Origin: Strigamia acuminata
Taxonomy: Eukaryota; Arthropoda; Chilopoda; Geophilomorpha; Linotaeniidae
Reading direction: 5' to 3'
NCBI GenBank assembly: GCA_949358305.1
Contig: OX442315.1
Location: 29,104,427 to 29,168,426, forward strand
DNA length: 64,000 nt
The notes under the pieces are model-generated. The model saw only the letters and a program-made list of their open reading frames with translations, was not told the origin of the DNA and did no database searches. A program made the translations under genes and the position numbers. Shown piece after piece: positions 1 through 10,567 of this stretch; position 1 is the first letter of the stretch, and each line of letters begins with the position of its first letter.

Positions 1-137
1 CAATGTTAACTGTATATCTATCTTTTTCCTTTTCCTTATTATTATTATTATTATTATTATTTTTTTTTTTTAGATAATTATTAAAGTTATAATTTTGAAA
101 ATTCAGTTTTGACTTTGAAATATTCTGTAATTTTCAG

Positions 138-626
138 TTCAGATGATGCCCATGATTTTAGCGTTACGTGTGACAAGCAATGTTCTTCGAATAACATTGT
201 GTGCATGCTTAATAACACCAATTCAATCACTCATCAATTCACAAGTCGTCCTTCTTTCCCGGTTTTGAATGAGCCTCTTACAATTGTACACATGAGGGCC
301 ATTGTCAACGATCAAATACAAAACGATTTTCAAGTTGATATTCAACTAGAAGCAGGAGTTTTTAATTATCTTTTCGATGTAATTTCTGACAAGGAACAAG
401 GTACAACATTGATATTCCACATTTCAATACCATTTTTTTCTTTTCTTCCAAATTTGATTTTGAAAATTTTATTTATTTTCAAGGTTCATTGAGATTAATA
501 TCTCCCGTTACGGGTCCATTAAGTATCGAACTTCAAATCGTGATGAGGTTAATCGTTCATTCCAATATCGTTGCATCTAAACACTTAATTTTTGTACATC
601 TGGATATTGCGACGTATCAGTTTTGA
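138..626 (+). CDS. Fibulin-1-like protein, C-terminal end (partial gene, last two exons)
   Basis: Two exons fit, 138-400 and 484-626, joined by an 83-bp GT-AG intron, with the stop codon TGA at 624-626. The joined product is about 135 residues of a secreted extracellular-matrix protein. It reads as the fibulin C-terminal domain: a VTC-x-K-x-C block, a Cys before the NSITHQF segment, the MRAI segment, and after the intron a PVTGP turn followed by a beta-strand-like tail containing SNIVASKHLIF. In animal fibulin-1 the same order is VTCIK, ITH/ISH, LRAI, VGPF, SHRN. The EGF-like repeats that should precede this domain would lie left of the window. The first exon enters in phase 2 after a TTTTCAG acceptor. 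Hemicentin ends in a related domain and is the main alternative. The family call is firm; fibulin-1 versus hemicentin is likely but not proven. Confidence 0.82.
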
Positions 627-3311
627 CTTTTAATTCTAAAAACCGAAGAGCGACAACGTTTAATTGCTCGTGCTGTTTGTGGTTTTAAACACTCAACTCC
701 AATAACCACAATTACTACAATGCGAGAAAAAAGAAATTGTGATACCGCAAAAATAATTATGTAATATGAAGGTGATTTTATAAAATAATAACGGTTTTCT
801 TGTGTTTGTTTTCGTAATCAAATTACGGTATCATCTCATCAGGTTGAACATTATGCAACACGTGACGTGTGTAGGCTTTAAATGTCAACATGGCGCAATT
901 CCTGGAGAATGAAAATAGTGTAATTTAAGATTGAACTTTTTTTTGTTGAGAAATACCTGGTACGTCATTTAAGACGAGACCCCGGTTGTAAGAAAATCTT
1001 CGCGGTCATGTATTGCAACATCATGTGCAAGAGAAATTATTCACGAATGTTTATAGTTGAGAGAATCGATTACGTTTGCGTGGGCCGATTTTAATTTCTC
1101 CGTAAAAAGACGAGTACTAGTGCGGCGCAACTATATAAGGGAAATCGGCAGGTGTGTTCTATTTAAAGGTATATTTACTCGATTAATCGATCGACGGTTT
1201 CAAATAAAATGCGTATTTACTACGAGCTGCACAATGCATCGTATTGAGTTGTTTTACGAGAAAAGTAAATTAAAAATGCGTTGAAATAAATAAATAATAT
1301 TTAAAAAATAGTATTAAATACCTAGGTGACGACGAAACGAAGAATCGACGACTTTTCAAATAGTAAAGTATCGACTAACTAGAAGCGTATCGATACTGTA
1401 GGCACTTGTGCATTTTCCGGTTTGCCGGCTTTCCTCTGTCTCCTTGTGCTTTCTGCTGCGCCTGCCTCCATTCTTGTCAGAGCGGAGAAAATTTCTCTCT
1501 TTCGTTTTGCTTGCCATTCACATTTCAAGAAGAGGTTAAGCAACGATGAGTAACGGATGCGAGTGGAGTATAATCGGGAATATTATTGCTGAATATTTTC
1601 AAATTCAAATTGAAATTGACAACGAGAGGCGAATTTCATTGCAACCATTTCCGAAAAACAAACTCGTAGTTCACCATTGGACGACATTGTTGAGGCTGCC
1701 GGACTAAATTATCAAGTTTTAGGAGTGGTAAGCAACATTACTCAATCATTTCGTTTTAATCTTAGAAATCTGAGCGTACTTTTTGGATTGGCATCGATCC
1801 TTTCATGCGGTTCGAATGGCAATGTGGCGGTCGAAGGCCATTCGCAACCTACGTCATGTCTGGTTTTTACATTGAAAAAAAACGAATAGAATTTATTGAA
1901 ATAATTTATTTATTATTTATTTATTTTTGACATTTTTTTTAGTTTTAATTGGAGAATTATTGTTTTTTATTTATTATTTTTTTTGTTGTAAATTTTAACT
2001 CTAATTTCGGTTTATCGCGCATATATCTCGTCGTTAATATCAATTATGGCTGAAAACGGGCACCTGGCACTGATTCAATCCGCAATTCAGGTGTTGGAAA
2101 TGTCGTATAAATAAACCCATATGTTTGAAATTGACCGAATTCTTGATATCACTATGCACTCCAGTGAGTCATTCTGCCTGAAAGTTTAGTGGGGTGACTC
2201 ACCATTCCAGTTCTTGCAAGAAAATTCAGACTGGAGATAGATAGATAGATGCGGATGATGAATTATGCGAACAGACTCCGCTACACTAGCGTGGAATGGA
2301 TTTCACAGATGCCACTTGGGGGTCATGCACGTGTTGCACGTGCAAGGGAAGGCTGTCGAAACTAAAATTATATAAATCTCAATTTTTTTTTCTTATTTTC
2401 AATTAAATTGTATCAAAAATAGATTCACAACTGAGAACTGCGGCATATTTTTTTGTCATTTTTCAAACAATATTTGTTAAAAATTGTAATTAATGTGTTT
2501 TATTTTCTTTTTTTTCAGAATCTTATTTTAAATATTTTCATATAAAAATCTCAAGAGAATCTGGGTTTTATTTACTAAATAAAATACCCTGGAAAAACTC
2601 ATTACACAGCAGTCCACTGGATGTGATTGGTAAGAATTTCTATTGATATTATTCATTCGAACATCTGTTGGTAAAAAAAAAAATGTAAATTTTATTTTTC
2701 AATGAATTAAGATGGGTGGGTCTGAAAGAATCGGTTGTGTGCTTCTGAAGGAAACTTGAATCTCGATGTTGAATTCTTAGAACTAGCCCTAGTTTTTTTT
2801 TCTTTTTGAAATGTTAAAGGGTTGATCTAACTGGTGTCTGATGATAGTTGTCGGTGGAAGTAAGAAGAGAGCGCACGAGTGTAAGTTAGGCTGAAATTGA
2901 ATTCACTCGTTAATCCCCAACGTTTTATTTTTCTGAGAGAAAGAAAGATGTGATTTTAATTTTGTTTTCAATGGAAACCGAATACGAAGATAGTGTGAAA
3001 CGAAATGGCGGCGTACGAAAAGTAACCAATTGGAATGGGGCATTGGAAACTATAGCAACGAGGTTGATATCGTCATAGCAACCATTTTGGCACAAGTCCC
3101 AAATGCACTGACGCAGATTTGGTGTGCTTGTGCGGCCATGTAGGGCTTGTTGTTGCCGTCCTCGGCTCGGGTTTTGCGACGAATTTTCTCTCGTAACAGG
3201 ACTGAGCTGAATTGATCAGTATTATCCGCGGTGATTTTTAGTCAATGGATTTGGCGTTTAATTTTTGTATCTACATTTTGAAATACACATTTGATCGGCT
3301 ACTTTTACGAA
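627..3311. other. Intergenic region with a probable promoter and 5'UTR of the first SLC41 gene
   Basis: No gene could be modelled across this 2.7 kb. It should hold the fibulin 3'UTR and the leader of the SLC41 gene that starts at 3312. A perfect TATCGATA (DRE-type promoter motif) sits at 1388-1395, followed by a pyrimidine-rich stretch. Small open frames at 1546-1707 and 1620-1889 are discussed as a finding. A second GC-richer patch at about 2990-3240 contains ATGGCGGC and CATAGCAACC boxes and is the more likely promoter and leader of the SLC41 gene. Confidence 0.5.
1388..1395. promoter_or_regulatory. TATCGATA, DRE-like core promoter element
   Basis: This is a perfect 8-bp palindrome matching the DREF/DRE motif known from arthropod housekeeping promoters. 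It is followed by a pyrimidine-rich segment at 1410-1500 and an ATG at 1546. The motif is seen directly; promoter activity and direction are inferred. Confidence 0.35.
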
Positions 3312-6300
3312 ATGGCTCTCTCCTCCATCATCGGCATTCCCAAGATGAAGGAGAGGGTGCAAATGATTCTGGCTGTAAGTATTGTTGAATTATTGTTTTT
3401 CTTCTCGGCCGTTCAAACGTGAAATTGTGCGATGCAAATGGCCAGATGTTTTATGTAACGAGATGTTTCGCTTACAGGAAAGGGAAAGGTCAACAGTGAT
3501 TATAAATCGGGTTTTTGACGTTGTTTTTTAGGGAAATTTAAACGGATAATTGTGAAATTACGCAAATCGGGCATTATAAACACATGGTTAATGGTGCTGA
3601 AAAGTGTAATTGGAATTTGGAGAATTTAGACAATCTATTTAACCGGAAAAAGTCGTAAAAATCAGAAAACAAGCGCTGGAAAATATTTTGTGAAAGTTTT
3701 GTCTGGATTGTGTGAGCAATTTTTTATGGCAAATCCATAAACAAATATTTAACTTAAAAGAAATTGATACCAGTATGACGTTAATTCCCGCATAAAATCC
3801 TCCACCTACATTTTTTAAGTTTTTTTTTTTGTTAAATCAAATATTGATTTAGTTATTGAATTGATAAATGAAATTTTCAATGAGAGATAGCGAACTTTCA
3901 TTTCTGATAACTCATTACTATGTTTTACACGTGTAGGGGATTTCGATTGATTTCAGTTAAGGAACATTTCTTCGTAAAAAAAAGAATTTATTTATTTATT
4001 ATCAGTTGAAAAACTAATGCTTTTAGCTAATTAACATAAAGTGTGAGATTTCATATGAAAATATGATCTTTATTGAAAATAAACAACTGATTATTACATC
4101 AATTAAGCAATGTTTGAAAAACAAGCACTTTATTGGATTTTTGCCATCTAATTATGTTTTTGTATTCATTTGGGGCTTATTGCGAGCAAAAAGCAAAGTT
4201 TTTCTTGGCTTTATATATTATTTATGAGATTATTTGACTTGATGGAAACTGAGGTAATTTCAGAATCGGCTCAAATGTATAGAAACTAAAGTAAAGACGG
4301 TTTATTGATTTGAACATACGAAGAGAGCAAAAAGAAAGATGGTTGCCATTGACAACGACCGTACGTGTATTGAAACTGTCTTCGTGTTAATGGGGTTAAA
4401 GAAAGTTTCGAATGGAATTGACGTAAACAATCGTGTGTAATGTTCTATAATTTTCCAAAGTGTTTTGATATTTTTTCACTAATATTATTATTATTGTTGT
4501 TTATTATTTGTAGCCATTTCGAGTCGGGAGTGTTCCTGCCTTAATTCCGTTGGTAAATTCGAGTGGTGAATCTGAGACGATGAAATTGTGTCTCCCAAAC
4601 GACAGCAAAATGTTGACAACAAGCCAATCAGCAGCGAGTTTGGTTCCTATGGTTCCCTTTTTGGATCCGGAGGTAATAGTCTAAAACATTTAATCTTGCT
4701 AAGCGATGAATTCAAAAAATTATCTCAAATTTATTTTGTTCGAATTAATTTATTTATTTATCCTTTATTTTTATTTTTACCTTCATTTTCTACGGTTAAA
4801 TGCGCAGGAAACATTTATTGATTCTCAATTATGTTGTTTATTTGTTATATTCGATAAATTCTTAAGAGAAAAGAAAATATAAAAAAAAAAATGTTTTATT
4901 TTTATAATTTCAGTTAGCGCATTCCTTCTTAGAAAATTCAGTGTCGACTAATTCGCTTCTTCCTCGTGAAGAAGTGGATGGAACGCAAGGAAAAGTGGAA
5001 GACGATCCGGACGATATTCATAACACCCAAAATGCGAGCAGTTCCGATGACGAAAGTGCTCTGAAAATGGCAATTCAAGTGTTTTTCCCCTTCATGATCG
5101 CTGGTTTCGGCATGGTTGGGGCCGGTATTGTTCTCGACAAAGTGAAGGTGAGGCGTTATTTTGAGTACTTGTTGTTTTTGTTGGTTCCTAGGGTTGGGTT
5201 TTTAGGTTGAATTTGAGCGTGAGGATTGAGGAATGTTAGAATTAGAAAGCTACGCATTTTGCAGATGTGGAATTAATGGCGCTAAAACTCGAATCATTCT
5301 TAGGACTGGGATGTGTTTCACGAAGTGAAAGAAGTGATAATTTTAGTTCCTCCGCTACTCGGATTGAAAGGGAATTTGGAAATGACCCTGGCCTCCCGAT
5401 TGTCCACCCAGGTAAGAGATTATTCAAACTTTTCCACCATTTTTTACTCACGGTTCATTATCTGTTTTAGGCCAATTTGGGTAATATGGATTCCACAGCA
5501 AATCAATTAAGCCTAATTGGAGGCAACTTAGTTTTAACCCAAGTAAGTTTGACCGATTAATTGTCAAATGTAGCAGTTATTAACCATTTTTCTCTCTTTC
5601 GGACAGTGCCAAGCAACTGTAGTGGGCTTTTTGGCGTCAATTTTCGCCGTAGTCCTCGGATGGTTCCAGCAAAATCGTTTTGAATTTACCCACGCCATTT
5701 TACTTTGCACCAGTAGTATTATTACTTCCTCCATTGCCAGTCTCGTTTTGGGCGCAATTATGTCGGTGGTTGTGCTTCTCTCTCGCAAGTGTAACATCGA
5801 CCCGGACAACGTCGCTACACCGATTGCAGCTAGTCTAGGCGATTTAACCACAATCGCCATTTTAGCAGGGGTGTCTTCCATGTTTTTTCAAACATTGGGT
5901 AACTTAACCGAGGTTTAAATTTAAATTGTATGGGAGATTAAATGTGCTCTACATTTCAGATTATATTCATTGGTTGGGGCCTCTTATCATCATAATTTTT
6001 CTTTTGTTCATTCCACTATGGGTTATTTTGTCGCATCGAAACTCATTCACTCAAGAGGCACTGAGAAAGGGCTGGACACCGATTATCTGTGCCATGGTCA
6101 TTAGTAGGTTTGTATTTCCTAACAAAACCGGATGTAAATATTTTTGTTATTTTAAAAAATATTTATTTTTTCTTCTTCAGCATTGGTGGATCCATTATGG
6201 AGTTATCGATGGACATGTTTAAGGTCATAGCTGTTTTTCAACCCGTTGTAAATGGTAATAATAAAAATCTACACAAGAAACAACAAGTGTGAATTTTATT

Positions 6301-6837
6301 ATATTTTGCATTCGTAGGTGTTGGTGGGAATTTAGTTGCAATACACGCGAGCAAAATCTCTACATCACTGCATAAGGAATGCGAGATTGGAACCCTTCCC
6401 CCGTCACACCCTTCCACTTGCATTAACCCCTGCTCAGTTTTTTTTGGCAAAGGTATAATACTCTAAATGTTAACATTATAATTTGTTAATTAATTAATTT
6501 ATTTTTAGATTCCAACGGTAGAAGTGTTCGTGTTCTAATGGGAATGGCAATACCAGGTCATTTAGTTTTTGTTTTTACCATTCGCTACATCAAGGACCTT
6601 GATTTATCCCCTGCTTTCATCGTCATATACATCCTAGCAGCGGTTATTCAAGTCGCTCTCTTAATGATAACAGCATCCGTGATTGTTTATTGGTTTTGGC
6701 ATCACCGGTTGGACCCCGACAATAATTCTATTCCTTATTTAACAGCGCTGGGCGATTTTTTAGGGATTGGCCTGTTGACATTGGCTTTTCTTTTTTTACA
6801 TGCCGTTAATGACCAAACAGCTAATGTGAACGTATAA
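3312..6837 (+). CDS. SLC41-type magnesium transporter, first paralogue
   Basis: Coding exons are 3312-3374, 4514-4672, 4914-5147, 5304-5411, 5471-5542, 5607-5898, 5960-6107, 6181-6254, 6318-6452 and 6509-6837. All nine junctions keep phase and give 537 residues. The protein is a plasma-membrane or organelle Mg2+ carrier of the eukaryotic MgtE-related SLC41 family, with two homologous MgtE halves. Seen: a hydrophilic acidic N-terminus (about residues 1-125), then [18 protein letters not shown], the [17 protein letters not shown] block, the first half signature [16 protein letters not shown] at about 277-292, and the second half signature [16 protein letters not shown] at about 497-512. The Asp residues of these signatures are Mg2+ ligands in MgtE-type proteins. 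The start is the first ATG of an exon ending in a good GTAAGT donor; residues 1-74 have no counterpart in the second paralogue. An AATAAA at 7864-7869 probably ends the transcript. SLC41A1, A2 or A3 cannot be assigned. Confidence 0.93.
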
Positions 6838-7895
6838 TTATTAACGATTTATGTGAAAGGTTTTATTTTTAATCGTTAGAATACCTAATTAAGTTGAGGC
6901 TGTTTTGAAATGGTGAAATTCATTAATTCACTTAAATTCCCATCGTGTAAGAAAGATTAATTTCTTTACATTTTGATATTTATTACTTAAGTTGTTGACT
7001 ATTGTCACATCTTTCGTTCTAGGTTCCAATTTGTTGGCACATGAATTAAGTTTATTTCTAGGTATTTATTATAGATGTGTTCTTTTTTTTTTGCTTTAAG
7101 TAGATCTTTTCATTTTTCAAGAAAAAAAAACGATGAACTAAATGGAATTAGGAGAAGTTCAAATAACTAAATGGTAATAACTACTCTAAATTCCACGTGA
7201 TAGAAGCCTTCTTTCCCATATCATGTTACTATAAAATTTTGTCTAGTTGCCAAGAATTCTTTTTATAATTATTTATTATTTGTACGAGTATTCTATTATT
7301 GTACTTTACTTTTATTATTATTATTATTATTATTTAAGGGACTTAAAATTGCGGTACTTAATTAAGAGGAATCTCAAATTCTAAATTTATAATTCTGTTC
7401 TTTGATTTTTAACTTATTAAATCTTGACTTATTTTCTCCGATTCGATTTTGATGCTGTTTATGTTTAGTTTTAATTTAAGAAATTGAATTGCTGTTGGAA
7501 ACCCATAGCAACAAAAAAACGACTTCGTCCAATGAAACCGAATCAGTATTGAAGATCTCTATCCCTTTCATGCCTTAGATTTACAACGTTTGAATTCAGT
7601 AAAAATTGTGCTGTAAAAAATATGAATTTCTAACTGTTGTAAAATATTTTGTTCAACTCATAAGATGTGAAAAACTAAAAATGTTTCCTTTGCAGAAGTT
7701 GATGTGATTAATTTAATTTGTGAAATAACATTCCTGGTAGAACCATGGCCTGAGTTGCTTTTGTTTCTTTAAAAAATCGACTACGAATTTGGTGCTATAG
7801 GAACTTGCAATTATAAATTTCTCAACGAAATGAATACCAAATTGTAAATCCAAAGAATCAAGAAATAAACGTGATTACTTAGTTGACAAATAATT
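6838..7895. other. Shared 3' region between convergent SLC41 and NOPCHAP1 genes
   Basis: About 1.06 kb of AT-rich sequence without an open frame worth reporting. An AATAAA on the plus strand at 7864-7869 lies only about 30 bp before the NOPCHAP1 stop codon at 7896-7898. The SLC41 3'UTR therefore probably fills the whole gap and the two transcripts nearly touch or overlap. Confidence 0.55.
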
Positions 7896-8525
7896 TCATG
7901 TTTCCTGTATCAATTTATTTTTTCCTACATTCTCTTCGTCGCTGCTTTCGCTGTCTGACTCCGCCGACGATGATTCCGATTCCCCCGAATATTCGAATAA
8001 CGATAAATTCTTGAAAATACAATAGAAAAATTTACTTATTTGCATCCGTGTTCGGGTAATTTTCAATAATTTTCAATACCATTTCTATAACATGATCATC
8101 ATTCTCAACGTTTTCTATATTCACATCATCTGGCGATGTTTCCATCTTCTTCCGTAGAATTTCGTCAGCTTCTTTCATTTGTGGTAAGAAACTTTTAACT
8201 TGATCGAGCACTAGAGAAGCCAATGGTTATACAAATAAAATTTCGTTTTTTGCATTACTTACCGGAGCTTACGGATGGTCGAACAATTTTATGTTTGGTA
8301 TTTTCTGGTAAAATTAAACTTGAAATCGCAGCTGTGGAAAAATTAAACACATTTAACATTTCTTTTTACATAATATTAGTTAGTTAGTAAACTACCGTAA
8401 TTTTCATTTTCCAGCCTTAATAAGTCTTTAGAATTTGTCCGTTTTGTTGAAAGTTTAGTCATACTATCTGAAATAGACATATTTTCCTTCGTGGTCTCCT
8501 CGTGGTCTTCCTTTCTCAGCGCCAT
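7896..8525 (-). CDS. NOPCHAP1: NOPCHAP1 (C12orf45-like) box C/D snoRNP assembly factor
   Basis: Four minus-strand exons fit: 8525-8396, 8331-8263, 8210-8080 and 8009-7896. They give 147 residues, with introns of 64, 52 and 70 bp. NOPCHAP1 is known in mammals as a NOP58 chaperone that bridges to the R2TP/RUVBL machinery during box C/D snoRNP assembly. Recognised segment: LDQVKSFLPQMKEADEILRKK, then SPDDVNIENVEN and HVIEMNLSLFEYS, in the order of the human LLDQVQTFLPQM, FNIENI and KVIQMDVALFEM blocks, and an acidic serine-rich tail (SESESSSAESDSESSDEEN). An unspliced reading of exon 3 runs 29 codons longer to a TAA at 8034-8032. The spliced form is preferred because it alone restores the LSLFEYS block and the acidic tail. 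The gene points away from the second SLC41 gene and converges on the first. Confidence 0.85.
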
Positions 8526-10567
8526 GATCACAGCGTGCGACAAGTCTGAACTTGAAATGAACTGAACTGAACTGAACTGAACTGGAAATTGATATACAAT
8601 TTTTTATATAACGTAGGTAAATAATCATAGTACAAAAATGTAAATAAAGTCTAATTTATTCGTACAAAAATTAAAAGAATCGTAATTCGTTTTTGTTATG
8701 TTATAAATTTGTTTCACGTTGTATTGCGCAGTGTCATCTGACGTTAGAAATTATCAGAGCGCTTTAAATTAATTTTTATTTTTACCTTTTTCGGCATGAT
8801 GGCGGTCTCGGCCTACTTATTTGAGTCTCAAGTGAACTAATAATGTGCTAATTTAAACGAGATAGATTTAGTCGACTACAACCTCATTTTGTGATATTGT
8901 CATTTATATCGGCTTATATTTTACGTCATTGCAGGTAATTTATGATAAGATTAAGAGATTTTAATCTATTAATTACATACAGTAACACAAATTGTTTATG
9001 GTTTTACTCTCATCACAAGTGGCAGCGCAACAGTGTCCACGTGGAGTTTTTTTTAACAAAATATTTATTTATAATAATGTTCAACAACAAGGTGTTTTCA
9101 ATTGATTTTAAAAAATGTATTACATTTTGTACGACCAAATAGATCTTGATCCATTTTCAGCATCAGTGAATACGAATTCACTAACAGCGACAATATGTGA
9201 CCATGAAAAATTATTTTTAAAGTTAAAAAATCAAAAACTTAAAAACTAAAAAATAGAAAAAAAATAGAAAGAAAAAAAAAGAAATGTTGTCAAGCAGACA
9301 ACCCACGTATTTCATCATGTTGAGGGTCTTTGAAGCTATTTAAATCACAAAATATTTGCACAAAAGTTCTAAATTTTATTTCTAAGTTTAAAGCTAAAAC
9401 CAAGCGCAGCAGGAATTTTTATGACAATGAGTTGCAGCTTACACGAAATCCATAGCTCAGTAGTTCAGAGCGTAACCGTGAACTGTTTTCCTACATTTTA
9501 AATTTAAACTTGTACCACTTTCACCCAAAATTAAAATGAAAGGATCCACTCTTACAGCATAACTAGCATAAAGAGATGAGACTAAATTTTCCAGAGTGAA
9601 ATTTAATTCACGTATCCTGTTCTTTGAGCCGGTGCTGTCAAAGTTTCTACTCGTATAAAATCCGATTTAACTTAAGCTTATGTAATAGAAATATAAATCA
9701 TAAAAGAAAAAAGAAAAAAACCTTTTGGATATTTAATTAGAGTTTCGATAAATGTAATTCTAGCTTTAACTTTTCTTTCTTTTAAAACAATTTAATTTTT
9801 TTGGAGCTTTAAAGGGATGAACATTGGATATGAGAAATTGCCTCGTCTTTGTCTTTTAGCATTTTGTCTTTGCTCCCAAGGGTTATAAACCGAATTAGTT
9901 GCTGCCTGTGTCACTAGGATTTGTTACCCGAGACATTTTTCGTCCAATTGAAGTTTTTGTCAAGAACTAAAGCGCTTTGTTTAGCTCGTGTGACAGTTTG
10001 ATATTTTTTTTCATATCTATTTTAATTTTACTTTTAATATATATTTTTTATTTTTTATTTTTATTTCAGGTTGATTAAACTCTAGGAGCGAAGATCTGCA
10101 CGTTCAGGTACGATTGAAAGCACAAATTAGATGCGGAAACTTGAATAAATTATAATCTTTTCTTCTTTATATTAATAAAAAGATTTAAAAAATATATAAA
10201 AGCTAATTGGTGGACGGTTTCGGTTTCCCCGTTGTGAATCTAATTTTTTAACATAATTTTTTTCTATTGGGTACAGGGATTTACACCAACTTGGAAGTTT
10301 AATCACGAGTAAGTATTAAAACCCCGTGAACGACATTGTTTGCAATGGCACCATCCCATGCTTCTAATTGGAGAACAAATAAAGCGTTTCGAGAACTAAA
10401 AATAATTAGACCTTAAAACTTGTCTAGCTTTTATCATAAATTGCTTAACTCCTCTTTCTAAACTGGCTGGATACGACATTCGCATTCTGTTTGTTAAATT
10501 GAAAACAATTAATTTCTGTTATTTCTCTTCATGCAGTGTGGAAATTGTATTTGTGCTCATTTTTAAA
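8526..10567. other. Divergent promoter region and non-coding leader exons of the second SLC41 gene
   Basis: The 2 kb between the NOPCHAP1 start and the SLC41 start holds a GAACT x5 tandem repeat at 8559-8583 and a GC-richer patch at 8785-8935 with an ATGGCGG box. That patch ends in a plausible donor (CAG|GTAATT at 8935). Further small leader exons with good acceptors and donors are visible at 10070-10107 and 10277-10308, and an acceptor at 10531-10536 opens the exon that carries the start codon. These leader exons are inferred from splice signals only. The rest (about 8940-10060) is AT-rich with nothing recognised. Confidence 0.45.
8559..8583. repeat. Short tandem repeat (GAACT)5
   Basis: Five perfect GAACT pentamers lie in the NOPCHAP1 5' leader or promoter. 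They are seen directly and no function is implied. Confidence 0.9.

Noticed and set aside
8032-8079. Unspliced end of NOPCHAP1 exon 3 (NYPNTDANK tail)
   Set aside because: A 70-bp intron from GTATTG to TTTTCAAG restores the conserved LSLFEYS block and acidic serine tail expected of the family.
9450-9480. tRNA-like TAGCTCAGTAGTTCAGAGCG (A-box-like)
   Set aside because: No B-box, no anticodon arm and no acceptor stem follow; at best a decayed tRNA-derived repeat.
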